Notes: generated by a model from the letters alone, not told the origin. Shown: positions 1 to 5,392, counted from the stretch's first letter. The stretch: 5,880 bases of DNA from Cytophagales bacterium (GCA_014379925.1 JACMKY010000339.1:1-5880); one strand, 5' to 3'. A program made the numbers and translations.

Positions 1-273
1 CTCAACATCGCCCTGCGCGACTGCGGGATCAACGCCTTCGCCATCGTAGGGGTGGCCACGGAAATCGGCATCGAGCCGACGGTGCGCCACGCCGCCGACC
101 TGGGTTACATTCCGGTCATCGTGTCCGACGCCTGCGGGTCCGGCCACGAAGAAGCGGCCCAACGCTCCCTCGACAGCCTGGCGTTCGCGGGTGACGCAAT
201 CACGACGGACGTGGACACCCTCTGCGGCATTTTCGGCCGGATGCAATCGGTCCCGGATCGCTTGCCCGCCTGA
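1..273 (+). CDS. Isochorismatase-fold cysteine-hydrolase-like protein, C-terminal part (5' truncated)
   Basis: The open frame enters from the left edge and ends at TGA 271-273, leaving 90 codons; the true start is outside the window. The visible protein matches the C-terminal half of the isochorismatase/nicotinamidase-like hydrolase fold: a hydrophobic strand (AFAIVGVAT, residues 12-20), the loop and helix that normally carry the nucleophile (EIGIEPTVRHAADLGY, 21-36), then strand and turn VIVSDACGSGH (39-49). Family members hydrolyse amides or related bonds with an Asp-Lys-Cys triad, typically in the cytoplasm. Here the usual nucleophile position, as in ATNxCVxxT, reads ATEIGIEPT with Gly23 (bases 67-69) in place of Cys. 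The Asp and Lys of the triad would lie upstream and cannot be checked. The fold is fairly sure; the substrate and whether it is an enzyme are unknown. The next gene starts 95 bases downstream on the same strand. Confidence 0.8.
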   Translation, partial: LNIALRDCGINAFAIVGVATEIGIEPTVRHAADLGYIPVIVSDACGSGHEEAAQRSLDSLAFAGDAITTDVDTLCGIFGRMQSVPDRLPA

Positions 274-326
274 CTAAACCCATCAACGCCGGTTCGATCG
301 CAGCGACGGCCGTTTCGCTCACCAGG

Positions 327-368
327 TAAACTCATAAACTCATAAACTCATAAACTCATAAACTCATA
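327..368 (+). repeat. Five-copy perfect octamer tandem repeat (TAAACTCA) abutting a start codon
   Basis: Five uninterrupted copies of TAAACTCA occupy 327-334, 335-342, 343-350, 351-358 and 359-366, followed by a partial TA. The last T-A plus the G of the next codon makes TAG (367-369), overlapping the GTG start of the carbonic anhydrase by one base. Because the unit is 8 bases, its TAA falls in all three frames, so no upstream translation can read through into the downstream gene. One degenerate relative, TAAACCCA, lies at 275-282 just after the preceding stop codon. The tract is A/T-rich within GC-rich surroundings and forms the immediate 5' leader. Copy number could vary by slippage and would then change leader length or promoter spacing, but not the reading frame, since the repeat lies outside the CDS. 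Confidence 0.95.
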
Positions 369-1013
369 GTGAAACCGACCATCGAAAAACTTCTCCGGGG
401 CAACCAGGAGTGGGCAGCGGGAAAGCTGTCCGAAAAACCGGCCTTCTTCACCGATATGGCCAAGGGACAATCTCCCAAGTTCCTCTGGATTGGCTGCTCC
501 GACAGCCGCGTGCCGGCCGAGCAGATCACCCAGACGGGGCCGGGCGAACTGTTCGTGCACCGCAACGTGGCCAACCTGGTGGTGCCCAACGACATCAACC
601 TGCTGAGCGTGTTGCAGTACGCCGTGGAGGAACTGAAGGTGGAAGACATCATCGTGTGCGGGCACTACGGCTGCGGGGGCGTGAAGGCGGCCCTGGCCGG
701 CCAGCCCATGGGTCTGATTGACCTGTGGATCGCCAACATCAAGGAATCGTACAACCACTACGAATCGGAACTCAAATCGCTGCCCGAAGAGGCCCGCACC
801 CGCCGGCTGGTGGAGCTGAATGTGTTGGAGCAGATCAACAACCTGGGCAAGACGTCCGTCATTCAAAATGCCTGGGCGAAGGGCACCCGGCCCACGCTCA
901 ATGGTTGGGTCTACGATTTGGCTACCGGGAAAATCAACGTGCTGCACGAGGAAATTACCAACGCCGAGGCGTTGAAAACTGCTCGCGAGTTCGAGCGGAA
1001 ACGCCGGGTTTGA
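369..1013 (+). CDS. can: Beta-class carbonic anhydrase
   Basis: This 214-residue protein is full length for a bacterial beta carbonic anhydrase (E. coli Can is 220). Such enzymes are cytoplasmic zinc proteins that interconvert CO2 and bicarbonate, supplying bicarbonate to carboxylases. The zinc ligands and catalytic dyad are all visible: Cys43, Asp45 and Arg47 in the CSDSR motif, and His99 and Cys102 in GHYGCGG. Other hallmarks are FLWIGCSDSRVPAE (38-51), GELFVHRNVANLV (59-71) and the C-terminal LNVLEQINNLG (150-160). The resemblance to E. coli Can runs through the whole length. GTG 369 is the only workable start: an in-frame TAA lies at 351-353 and no other start codon intervenes. No Shine-Dalgarno sequence is present; the octamer repeat sits directly against the start. 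I see no clear promoter or strong terminator. Identification is secure; the symbol follows the E. coli homologue. Confidence 0.97.
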   Translation: MKPTIEKLLRGNQEWAAGKLSEKPAFFTDMAKGQSPKFLWIGCSDSRVPAEQITQTGPGELFVHRNVANLVVPNDINLLSVLQYAVEELKVEDIIVCGHYGCGGVKAALAGQPMGLIDLWIANIKESYNHYESELKSLPEEARTRRLVELNVLEQINNLGKTSVIQNAWAKGTRPTLNGWVYDLATGKINVLHEEITNAEALKTAREFERKRRV

Positions 1014-1169
1014 ACCGTGCCCGGTGAGCCGAGCCGCGGCAATTAGGCGGGTTGTGGATAAAATGGCCGATCGGTCTGAGCATTACCCTGATGTAGCCAC
1101 TCCCGAAAAAGCACCCACCGCAACGGAGACATTCGTCCGAACGCTTCCCAGTAGAAAACGGCGGGGTAT

Positions 1170-1199
1170 TTTCTTAAACGGACAAAAAAGCTAATTTTA
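1170..1199 (+). promoter_or_regulatory. Candidate Bacteroidota-type promoter for the TonB-dependent receptor gene
   Basis: TAATTTTA at 1192-1199 matches the Bacteroidota -7 consensus TAnnTTTG in all but its last base. Nineteen bases upstream, at 1170-1172, is TTT where the -33 element is normally TTG. Transcription would begin near 1204, giving a leader of roughly 37 bases before GTG 1241. The surrounding 1165-1200 segment is A/T-rich compared with the genes. No Fur-type palindrome was recognised. Sequence-only call of low to moderate strength. Confidence 0.35.
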
Positions 1200-1206
1200 C
1201 GGCTTA

Positions 1207-1244
1207 ATGGCTTCCTAATGGCCAATCCTTCCCGTTTACCGTGA
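1207..1244 (+). promoter_or_regulatory. Two overlapping mini-ORFs in the receptor leader
   Basis: ATG 1207-1209 opens a three-codon ORF (Met-Ala-Ser) ending at TAA 1216-1218. That stop overlaps a second ATG at 1218-1220, which encodes MANPSRLP and ends at TGA 1242-1244. This TGA in turn overlaps the GTG start of the receptor (1241-1243). The chain of stop-start overlaps is what translational coupling would need. The two ATGs sit within direct repeats of TAATGGC (1205-1211 and 1216-1222), spaced by 11 bases, so the pattern may instead be a by-product of a repeated protein-binding half-site, or chance. Confidence 0.25.
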
Positions 1245-3661
1245 AAATACCGCTGTTCCTTTCGGGCGTTGCCTGCTTGTTGTCTACGCTGCCGGGCCAC
1301 GCCCAAACGGTAACCGTGCGGGACCAGACCACGCGACAACCCTTGCCGGGCTGCACCATCTACCGGCAACATCCCCCGGCATCCACCACCACCGACGCCA
1401 AAGGCCAGGCGGACTTTGCCCCCTTCCGCGGGGCCGACAGTGTTTTTTTCCGCCTCATCAACCACCAACCCGTCGCCTACAGTTACCGGCAACTGCTCAC
1501 GAGGGAGTTTAGGGTTGACCTGGAGGAAGACAACATTTCGCTGATGGAAGTAGTGGTTTCGGCCAACCGGTGGGAACAGGCGCAGACTGAAGTGCCGCAG
1601 CGCATCGAAAAGATCAGCGCCCGGGAGATTGCCTTCCAGAATCCGCAAACCGCCGCTGACCTGCTGGGTTCGGGCGGGTACGCCTACATCCAGAAAAGTC
1701 AGCAGGCGGGCGGTTCCCCCATGCTGCGGGGATTTGCCACCAACCGCGTGATGATCGTAGTGGACGGCGTGCGGATGAACAACGCTATTTTCCGCACCGG
1801 CAACCTGCAAAACGTCATTTCACTGGACGCGGGTTCGGTCGAATCCGCGGAAATCCTTTTCGGGCCGGGTGCGGTTATGTACGGCAGCGATGCCATCGGT
1901 GGCGTGATGGACTTCCACACGGTTGGACCACGGCTTTCCACCACCGGCAAAACCCGGCTCACGGGAAGTGCCTTCAGTCGTTTCTCGTCGGTCAACGCCG
2001 AACGAACGGGCCACCTCGACCTGAACATCGGCCTGAAGAAAGTTGCTTTCACCAGCAGCCTCACCCATTCCGATTACGGCGACTTGCGTACGGGCTCCCG
2101 CGGAAATGCGTACTTTCTCCGCCCCGATTACCAGGAAAGGATCGATGGGGTGGATTCTCTCCGCGTGAACGCCGATCCCCAGCAGCAGGTGCAATCGGGT
2201 TACCGCCAGTACAACGTCCTGCAAAAGGTCCGGTTCAAGCCGGGTGAGGCCTGGGATCTGGAATACGCCTTTCACTATTCCGCCACGTCCGACGCCCCGC
2301 GATACGACCGTTTGTACCTGAAGGATTCCCCAGGCCGGTTCACCCACGCCGAATGGTACTACGGCCCGCAAAAATGGATGATGAACCGCTTGGGCATCCA
2401 GCACAACCGACCTTCGGGTTGGTACGATCGGCTGCGCCTCGTAACCGCCCTTCAACACTACGAAGAAAGTCGCCACGACCGCCGGCGAGGAAGCAGCCAG
2501 CGGCGCAACCAGGTGGAAACCGTCCGCGCGTATTCGTTTAATCTGGACCTGGACAAGGCGCTGGGCGAAAGTACCCGCCTCTTCTACGGAGCCGAAATCA
2601 TCCACAACCGGGTGGGCTCCTCGGCCAACCGCGCCCACATCCGAACGGGTGAAACCACGGCCGCTGGTACCCGTTATCCCGACGGCTCCACCTGGCGTTC
2701 GTACGCCGCCTACGCCAGCCTGAAGCACAATTTTACGCCAAGGTGGATCCTCAACGCGGGTTCGCGTTACAGTTACTTCGCGGTGGATGCCACTTTCGAC
2801 ACCACGGCGCTTTCCCTGCCGTTTACCACCGCCCGCAACCGCCACGGTTCGCTGAACGGAAGCCTGGGCTTGGTTTACAAGGCATCGGAAACCGGGCAGT
2901 GGTACCTGAACGGCGCCACCGGTTTTCGCGCCCCCAACGTGGACGACATCGGCAAGGTATTCGAATCCGAACCTGGCTCGCTGGTGGTTCCCAACCCGGA
3001 CCTGAAACCGGAGTACGCGTACAGTGCCGAATTCGGCACCGCCAAAACGGTTGGCAGTTTTCTGAAGGTGGACCTGAGCGCGTACTACACCTTGCTGGAC
3101 CGGGCGCTGGCCCGCCGGAACTTCGCCTTCAACGGGCAGGACCGCGTGGAATACGAGGGGGAAACGAGCCAGGTGCAGGCCATTCAAAACATCACCCGGG
3201 CGAGGGTGTGGGGCCTTCAGGCGGGGACCGACCTGAACTTCGGCAAGGGCATCAAATTGTCCAGCATCCTCAGCTACCAACGGGGCGAAGAACAATCGGA
3301 AAACGACCTGGAGAACTACCCCCTGCGTCACGCCCCGCCCCTGTTTGGCAGCACCCACCTGGTATACGAACGCAAGAAATTCAAGTTCGATGCCTACGCG
3401 GTCTACAATGCCCGGGTGGACTACGGAAACCTGGCTTTGTCGGAAAGAGACGACAGTGCGCCCTACGCCAAGGATGCCAACGGGCAGCCCTTCGTTCCCG
3501 GCTGGTACACCCTCAACGTCAAGGCCGCCTGGTTCGTCAACCAACACCTCATCCTGAACGCGGGCTTGGAAAACCTCACCGACCAGCTTTACCGTCCCTA
3601 CGCCTCCGGCATCAGCGCCCCCGGCCGCAACCTGATGGTCGCCCTGCGGGGCCAGTTGTAA
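1241..3661 (+). CDS. TonB-dependent outer-membrane receptor, heme/hemoglobin-receptor-like
   Basis: An 806-residue outer-membrane importer driven by TonB-ExbBD. Order: signal peptide (1-21, likely cut after GHA); carboxypeptidase-regulatory-like beta-sandwich (about 23-95) typical of Bacteroidota; TonB-box-like EVVVSA (103-108); plug (about 112-228) with QKSQQAGGSPMLRGFATNR, VVDGVRMNN and GPGAVMYGSDAIGGVM; then a 22-strand-type barrel to the end, closing with NLTDQLYRPYASGISAPGR. The plug motifs and the FRAP (562-565) and NPDL (585-588) boxes resemble heme/hemoglobin receptors such as HmuR and HemR, but no His lies between the boxes, where those receptors carry a conserved one. The last residue is Leu, not the usual terminal aromatic. 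GTG 1241 is the only start that keeps the signal peptide; TAA 1205-1207 blocks the frame upstream. Role as a receptor is secure; heme as ligand is a guess, with siderophore or other iron complexes possible. No SusD partner follows. Confidence 0.93.
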   Translation: MKIPLFLSGVACLLSTLPGHAQTVTVRDQTTRQPLPGCTIYRQHPPASTTTDAKGQADFAPFRGADSVFFRLINHQPVAYSYRQLLTREFRVDLEEDNISLMEVVVSANRWEQAQTEVPQRIEKISAREIAFQNPQTAADLLGSGGYAYIQKSQQAGGSPMLRGFATNRVMIVVDGVRMNNAIFRTGNLQNVISLDAGSVESAEILFGPGAVMYGSDAIGGVMDFHTVGPRLSTTGKTRLTGSAFSRFSSVNAERTGHLDLNIGLKKVAFTSSLTHSDYGDLRTGSRGNAYFLRPDYQERIDGVDSLRVNADPQQQVQSGYRQYNVLQKVRFKPGEAWDLEYAFHYSATSDAPRYDRLYLKDSPGRFTHAEWYYGPQKWMMNRLGIQHNRPSGWYDRLRLVTALQHYEESRHDRRRGSSQRRNQVETVRAYSFNLDLDKALGESTRLFYGAEIIHNRVGSSANRAHIRTGETTAAGTRYPDGSTWRSYAAYASLKHNFTPRWILNAGSRYSYFAVDATFDTTALSLPFTTARNRHGSLNGSLGLVYKASETGQWYLNGATGFRAPNVDDIGKVFESEPGSLVVPNPDLKPEYAYSAEFGTAKTVGSFLKVDLSAYYTLLDRALARRNFAFNGQDRVEYEGETSQVQAIQNITRARVWGLQAGTDLNFGKGIKLSSILSYQRGEEQSENDLENYPLRHAPPLFGSTHLVYERKKFKFDAYAVYNARVDYGNLALSERDDSAPYAKDANGQPFVPGWYTLNVKAAWFVNQHLILNAGLENLTDQLYRPYASGISAPGRNLMVALRGQL

Positions 3662-3662
3662 A

Positions 3663-3682
3663 CGCGGCGAATCCGCGCGGAT
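3663..3682 (+). other. Hairpin/palindrome immediately after the receptor stop codon
   Basis: Two alternative symmetric structures share the same bases. CGCGG (3663-3667) and CCGCG (3673-3677) form a five-pair stem around a CGAAT loop. Overlapping it, ATCCGCGCGGAT (3671-3682) is a perfect 12-base palindrome. It begins two bases after the TAA. There is no following T-run, so it is not a classical intrinsic terminator; protection of the mRNA 3' end or chance in GC-rich DNA are the options. Confidence 0.4.
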
Positions 3683-3880
3683 GTCCGGTTCTATGCAGCC
3701 AGTCCCAACCCGCGAAGCTGGCCCAATCCGCCTTTCTCCGGGCCGGAAGCGTCTCCGTCCGGTTTCTTCGGACCGAGGCCAGCACGCCCACTTCCGTAGT
3801 AACGCCCTCCAGTGCCTTGGACCAGTACTTTATAGTCTTTTCCGTGGTCTTCTTCATCGTTTTTCGTTTGGCTTGACCCC

Positions 3881-3908
3881 AAGAAGCGGTTTGAGCTACT
3901 TCTTTTTT
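3881..3908 (+). terminator. Weak candidate rho-independent terminator for the receptor transcript
   Basis: AAGAAG (3881-3886) can pair with CTTCTT (3899-3904) around a 12-base loop, and the right arm merges into a run of six T (3903-3908). The stem has only two G-C pairs and lies about 220 bases past the stop, so termination strength is doubtful. The T-run orientation fits plus-strand transcription only. Confidence 0.25.
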
Positions 3909-3976
3909 CACCTCCTATTCGATATTTCCTGTTCGACGTCCGGCATTTAAACCGGCCGGAGTGGCCACTGCCCCGC

Positions 3977-5134
3977 TTAGTTCTCCATTCTCACCTGCCG
4001 GACCAGAAAGATGGTGCCCAAGCCGAGCAGGGCCACCGCGGCGAACGACCAGCGCAGGCTGGCGGCTTGGGCAATGAAACCGATCAGGGGAGGCCCCAGC
4101 AGAAAACCCAGAAAACCGATCGAAGAAACCGCCGCCAGCGCCGCCCCGGTCGACATGATCCCGGATCGGCCGGCCGCTCCGTAGACCAGGGGAACAATCG
4201 TGGAAACGCCCATTCCCACCAGCAGGAAACCGACCGTTGCCGGAATCAGGTAAGGAAACAGCACCGCGGTAAACAATCCGGTCGCGATCAACGCCCCGTT
4301 CAACCCAATCAGCCGCTTGACGCCCACCCGAAAAGCCAGCCAGTCGCCGACGAAACGGCCGCCGGCCATCGTACCCATGAAGGCCACGTAGCCCAGCGTC
4401 GTCCATTCCCGGGGGGCATTGACGACCTTGTGGAAGTACACGCCGCTCCAGTCGAACATGGTGCCCTCGCAAATCATGGTGCAGAAGGCAATCAATCCCA
4501 TCAATAGCAACTGACGATCGGGCCGCACAAACAGGGGCCGCGCTCCGTCGCCACCGGTGTCCTGCGGCAGGGCGTACGGGTAGGCCGCCACCACCAACCC
4601 GTAAGCAACGGCACTCACCAGACAAAAATGAACGAAAGGAGAAATGTCCAGCCGAATCAGCAACGTGCCGACGGCGGCGCCCGCCAGCCCGGCCAGGCTC
4701 CACAGGCCGTGGAAGGAGGCCATGATGGAACGTCCGTAAAGAACTTCCGTCCCCACCGCCTGCGTATTGATGGCGATGTTGGCCAGGTTGCCCCACATTC
4801 CGTACAGGAACAGGACGCCGGCCAGGTGCCAGGGCAACCCGACCCAACCAATCAGCGGCAAGGTGGACGCGTAGAGAATGGCCGCCACGATCATGGCGCG
4901 CCGGCTGCCGTAGCGGCCTACCAGCCAACCCACTACGGGAAGGCTGGTCATCAAACCCGCCGGCAGCGCCAGCAGCACCCCACCCAACTGGGCCTCGCTC
5001 AGGTGCAGCCGGGCCTGGATGTCGGGAATGCGGCTGGCCCAGGAAGCAAAACACAGGCCCTGGATAAAAAAGAACGTGCCGACGGACGCCCGAATGGCTT
5101 GACGCGGCAGTAACTCAACGGTTTGCGTAGACAT
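3977..5134 (-). CDS. MFS transporter, YbjJ-like
   Basis: From ATG 5134 the protein has 385 residues and about 12 hydrophobic segments, the usual size and topology of a major facilitator inner-membrane transporter. Recognisable features are TM1 ending in FASWASRIPDIQ (29-40), the loop 2-3 motif A variant GWLVGRYGSRR (69-79), ASFHGLWSLAGLAGA (139-153), a second half-motif GGRFVGDWLAFRVGVKR (258-274), and LLGPPLIGFIA (345-355). These are shared with the E. coli YbjJ group of uncharacterised MFS proteins, so no substrate can be named. A longer start at ATG 5173 would add 13 residues (MIFYRVNPPVGQA) that look like leader and would run over a palindrome at 5154-5166; I prefer 5134. No Shine-Dalgarno sequence is seen for either. 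It is divergent from a LacI-family gene, suggesting sugar- or metabolite-responsive control. Transport role likely; direction and substrate unknown. Confidence 0.93.
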   Translation of the reverse strand: MSTQTVELLPRQAIRASVGTFFFIQGLCFASWASRIPDIQARLHLSEAQLGGVLLALPAGLMTSLPVVGWLVGRYGSRRAMIVAAILYASTLPLIGWVGLPWHLAGVLFLYGMWGNLANIAINTQAVGTEVLYGRSIMASFHGLWSLAGLAGAAVGTLLIRLDISPFVHFCLVSAVAYGLVVAAYPYALPQDTGGDGARPLFVRPDRQLLLMGLIAFCTMICEGTMFDWSGVYFHKVVNAPREWTTLGYVAFMGTMAGGRFVGDWLAFRVGVKRLIGLNGALIATGLFTAVLFPYLIPATVGFLLVGMGVSTIVPLVYGAAGRSGIMSTGAALAAVSSIGFLGFLLGPPLIGFIAQAASLRWSFAAVALLGLGTIFLVRQVRMEN

Positions 5135-5153
5135 AGCTTGCCCAACGGGCGGA

Positions 5154-5166
5154 TTTACACGGTAAA
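5154..5166 (-). promoter_or_regulatory. Small palindrome in the MFS leader, possible operator
   Basis: TTTAC (5154-5158) and GTAAA (5162-5166) form a perfect inverted repeat around ACG, 20 to 32 bases upstream of the preferred MFS start. It resembles a LacI-type half-site arrangement, but the spacing is odd rather than centred on CG. It would be inside the coding sequence if the longer MFS start were real. Confidence 0.25.
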
Positions 5167-5227
5167 AAATCAAGAAATGCGTTTGGTTGACCGGGCAGGA
5201 TGGCTACCGGTTGGCTGATGAGAAGGT

Positions 5228-5266
5228 AAGGCGGTGCCTTCAAGGGATCGGATGCATCAATCCCTT
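5228..5266 (-). promoter_or_regulatory. Two back-to-back hairpins at the predicted 5' end of the MFS mRNA
   Basis: Read on the minus strand, AAGGGAT (5266-5260) pairs with ATCCCTT (5248-5242) around 11 bases that include the palindrome GATGCATC (5251-5258). One base later, AAGGC (5240-5236) pairs with GCCTT (5232-5228) around a three-base ACC loop. Both stems are perfect. The first begins within three bases of the -7-like element at 5269-5276, so it would lie at or just after the start of transcription. It could be a leader RNA structure or, as DNA, an operator over the start site. No T-run follows, so it is not an obvious attenuator. Confidence 0.4.
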
Positions 5267-5268
5267 CG

Positions 5269-5276
5269 CAAAGGTA
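5269..5276 (-). promoter_or_regulatory. Perfect Bacteroidota -7 element (TACCTTTG) facing the MFS gene
   Basis: On the minus strand this reads TACCTTTG, an exact match to TAnnTTTG. No TTG lies at the usual 17-23 base spacing upstream; that position falls inside the inverted repeat at 5294-5313, which could mean dependence on an activator. Transcription would start near 5263, giving a leader of about 130 bases before ATG 5134. Confidence 0.4.
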
Positions 5277-5293
5277 AGGTGAAGCTATCCAGT

Positions 5294-5313
5294 ATATTCT
5301 TAAACGAGAATAT
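5294..5313. promoter_or_regulatory. Perfect 7-base inverted repeat, candidate regulator site
   Basis: ATATTCT (5294-5300) and AGAATAT (5307-5313) are exact reverse complements separated by six bases. The centre is about 41 bases upstream of the MFS start of transcription inferred from the -7 element, a common place for a regulator to overlap the -33 region. It is A/T-rich, unlike the CG-centred site next to it, so a different protein may bind. Confidence 0.4.
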
Positions 5314-5342
5314 TTATCTACGAAACCGTTTGCGTAACTTGC
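5313..5342 (+). promoter_or_regulatory. Weak candidate promoter for the LacI-family gene
   Basis: TTT at 5313-5315 and TAACTTGC at 5335-5342 are separated by 19 bases, the normal Bacteroidota -33/-7 spacing, but the -7 matches only four of six fixed positions and the -33 is TTT, not TTG. The attraction is geometry: the LacI-type operator at 5320-5335 would fill the spacer, as expected for autorepression. Confidence 0.2.
5320..5335. promoter_or_regulatory. Candidate LacI-family operator (CG-centred, cre-like)
   Basis: ACGAAACCGTTTGCGT is symmetric as ACG-n-AA-n-CG-n-TT-n-CGT: 12 of 16 positions obey dyad symmetry and the mismatches fall exactly at four symmetric n positions. The layout equals the CcpA/LacI-family cre pattern TGnAAnCGnTTnCA with the outer T/A changed to C/G. 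It lies 57 bases upstream of the LacI-family start codon and about 185 bases from the MFS start, so autoregulation is the simplest reading; control of the MFS gene is also possible. Confidence 0.5.
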
Positions 5343-5392
5343 CGCCTTTGGGCAGCCTTGTTTCCCCATCCAACGAATAACCCGGTCGGCGC

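Larger units (their letters stand above)
3662..3976. other. Convergent intergenic region without a convincing gene
   Basis: These 315 bases separate the plus-strand receptor stop from the minus-strand MFS stop. Near the receptor end is a palindrome (3663-3682). In the middle is a hairpin followed by a T-run (3881-3908). Near the MFS end are short self-complementary words (CCGGCCGG at 3952-3959 and GTGGCCAC at 3961-3968). Open frames exist on both strands but none has recognisable protein features. The longest minus-strand one (GTG at 3911) runs on into the antisense of the receptor's 3' end and becomes rich in Arg and Trp, as antisense frames of GC-rich genes do. Base composition between 3830 and 3950 is more A/T-rich than the flanking genes. 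Confidence 0.6.

Noticed and set aside
285..314. Hairpin AACGCCG/CGG(C)CGTT after the isochorismatase-like gene as a terminator
   Set aside because: The stem needs a bulge, has a long loop and no T-run; too weak to call.
327..368. Octamer array as a CRISPR or mobile-element remnant
   Set aside because: The units are contiguous with no spacers, and there are no terminal inverted repeats or transposase fragments.
1014..1040. Short hairpin ACCG/CGGT and palindrome GCCGCGGC after carbonic anhydrase as a terminator
   Set aside because: Four-pair stem or bare palindrome, with no T-run; expected by chance at this GC content.
1235..1243. TTTACCGTG shared by the receptor start and the MFS leader (minus strand 5166-5158)
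   Set aside because: In the MFS leader the GTG is followed at once by TAA and is not a gene start; a 9-base coincidence is plausible.
1820..3547. A 575-codon open frame on the minus strand antisense to the receptor
   Set aside because: It is the shadow of a GC-rich gene: no domain, Val/Arg/Gly-rich low-information sequence, and the plus strand carries a complete, well-recognised receptor.
2743..3876. A 377-codon plus-strand frame overlapping the receptor in another frame
   Set aside because: Rich in Pro, Arg and Gln with no family features; an out-of-frame reading of the receptor gene.
3908..3916. TCACCTCCT, identical to the 16S rRNA 3' tail; on the minus strand a perfect Shine-Dalgarno AGGAGGTGA
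   Set aside because: No start codon lies at a suitable distance on the minus strand, and Shine-Dalgarno use appears minimal here; most likely chance.
4067..5113. Plus-strand frames opposite the MFS gene
   Set aside because: Composed mostly of Gln, Arg, His and Pro, as expected for antisense of a membrane protein gene; the minus strand has the recognisable MFS protein.
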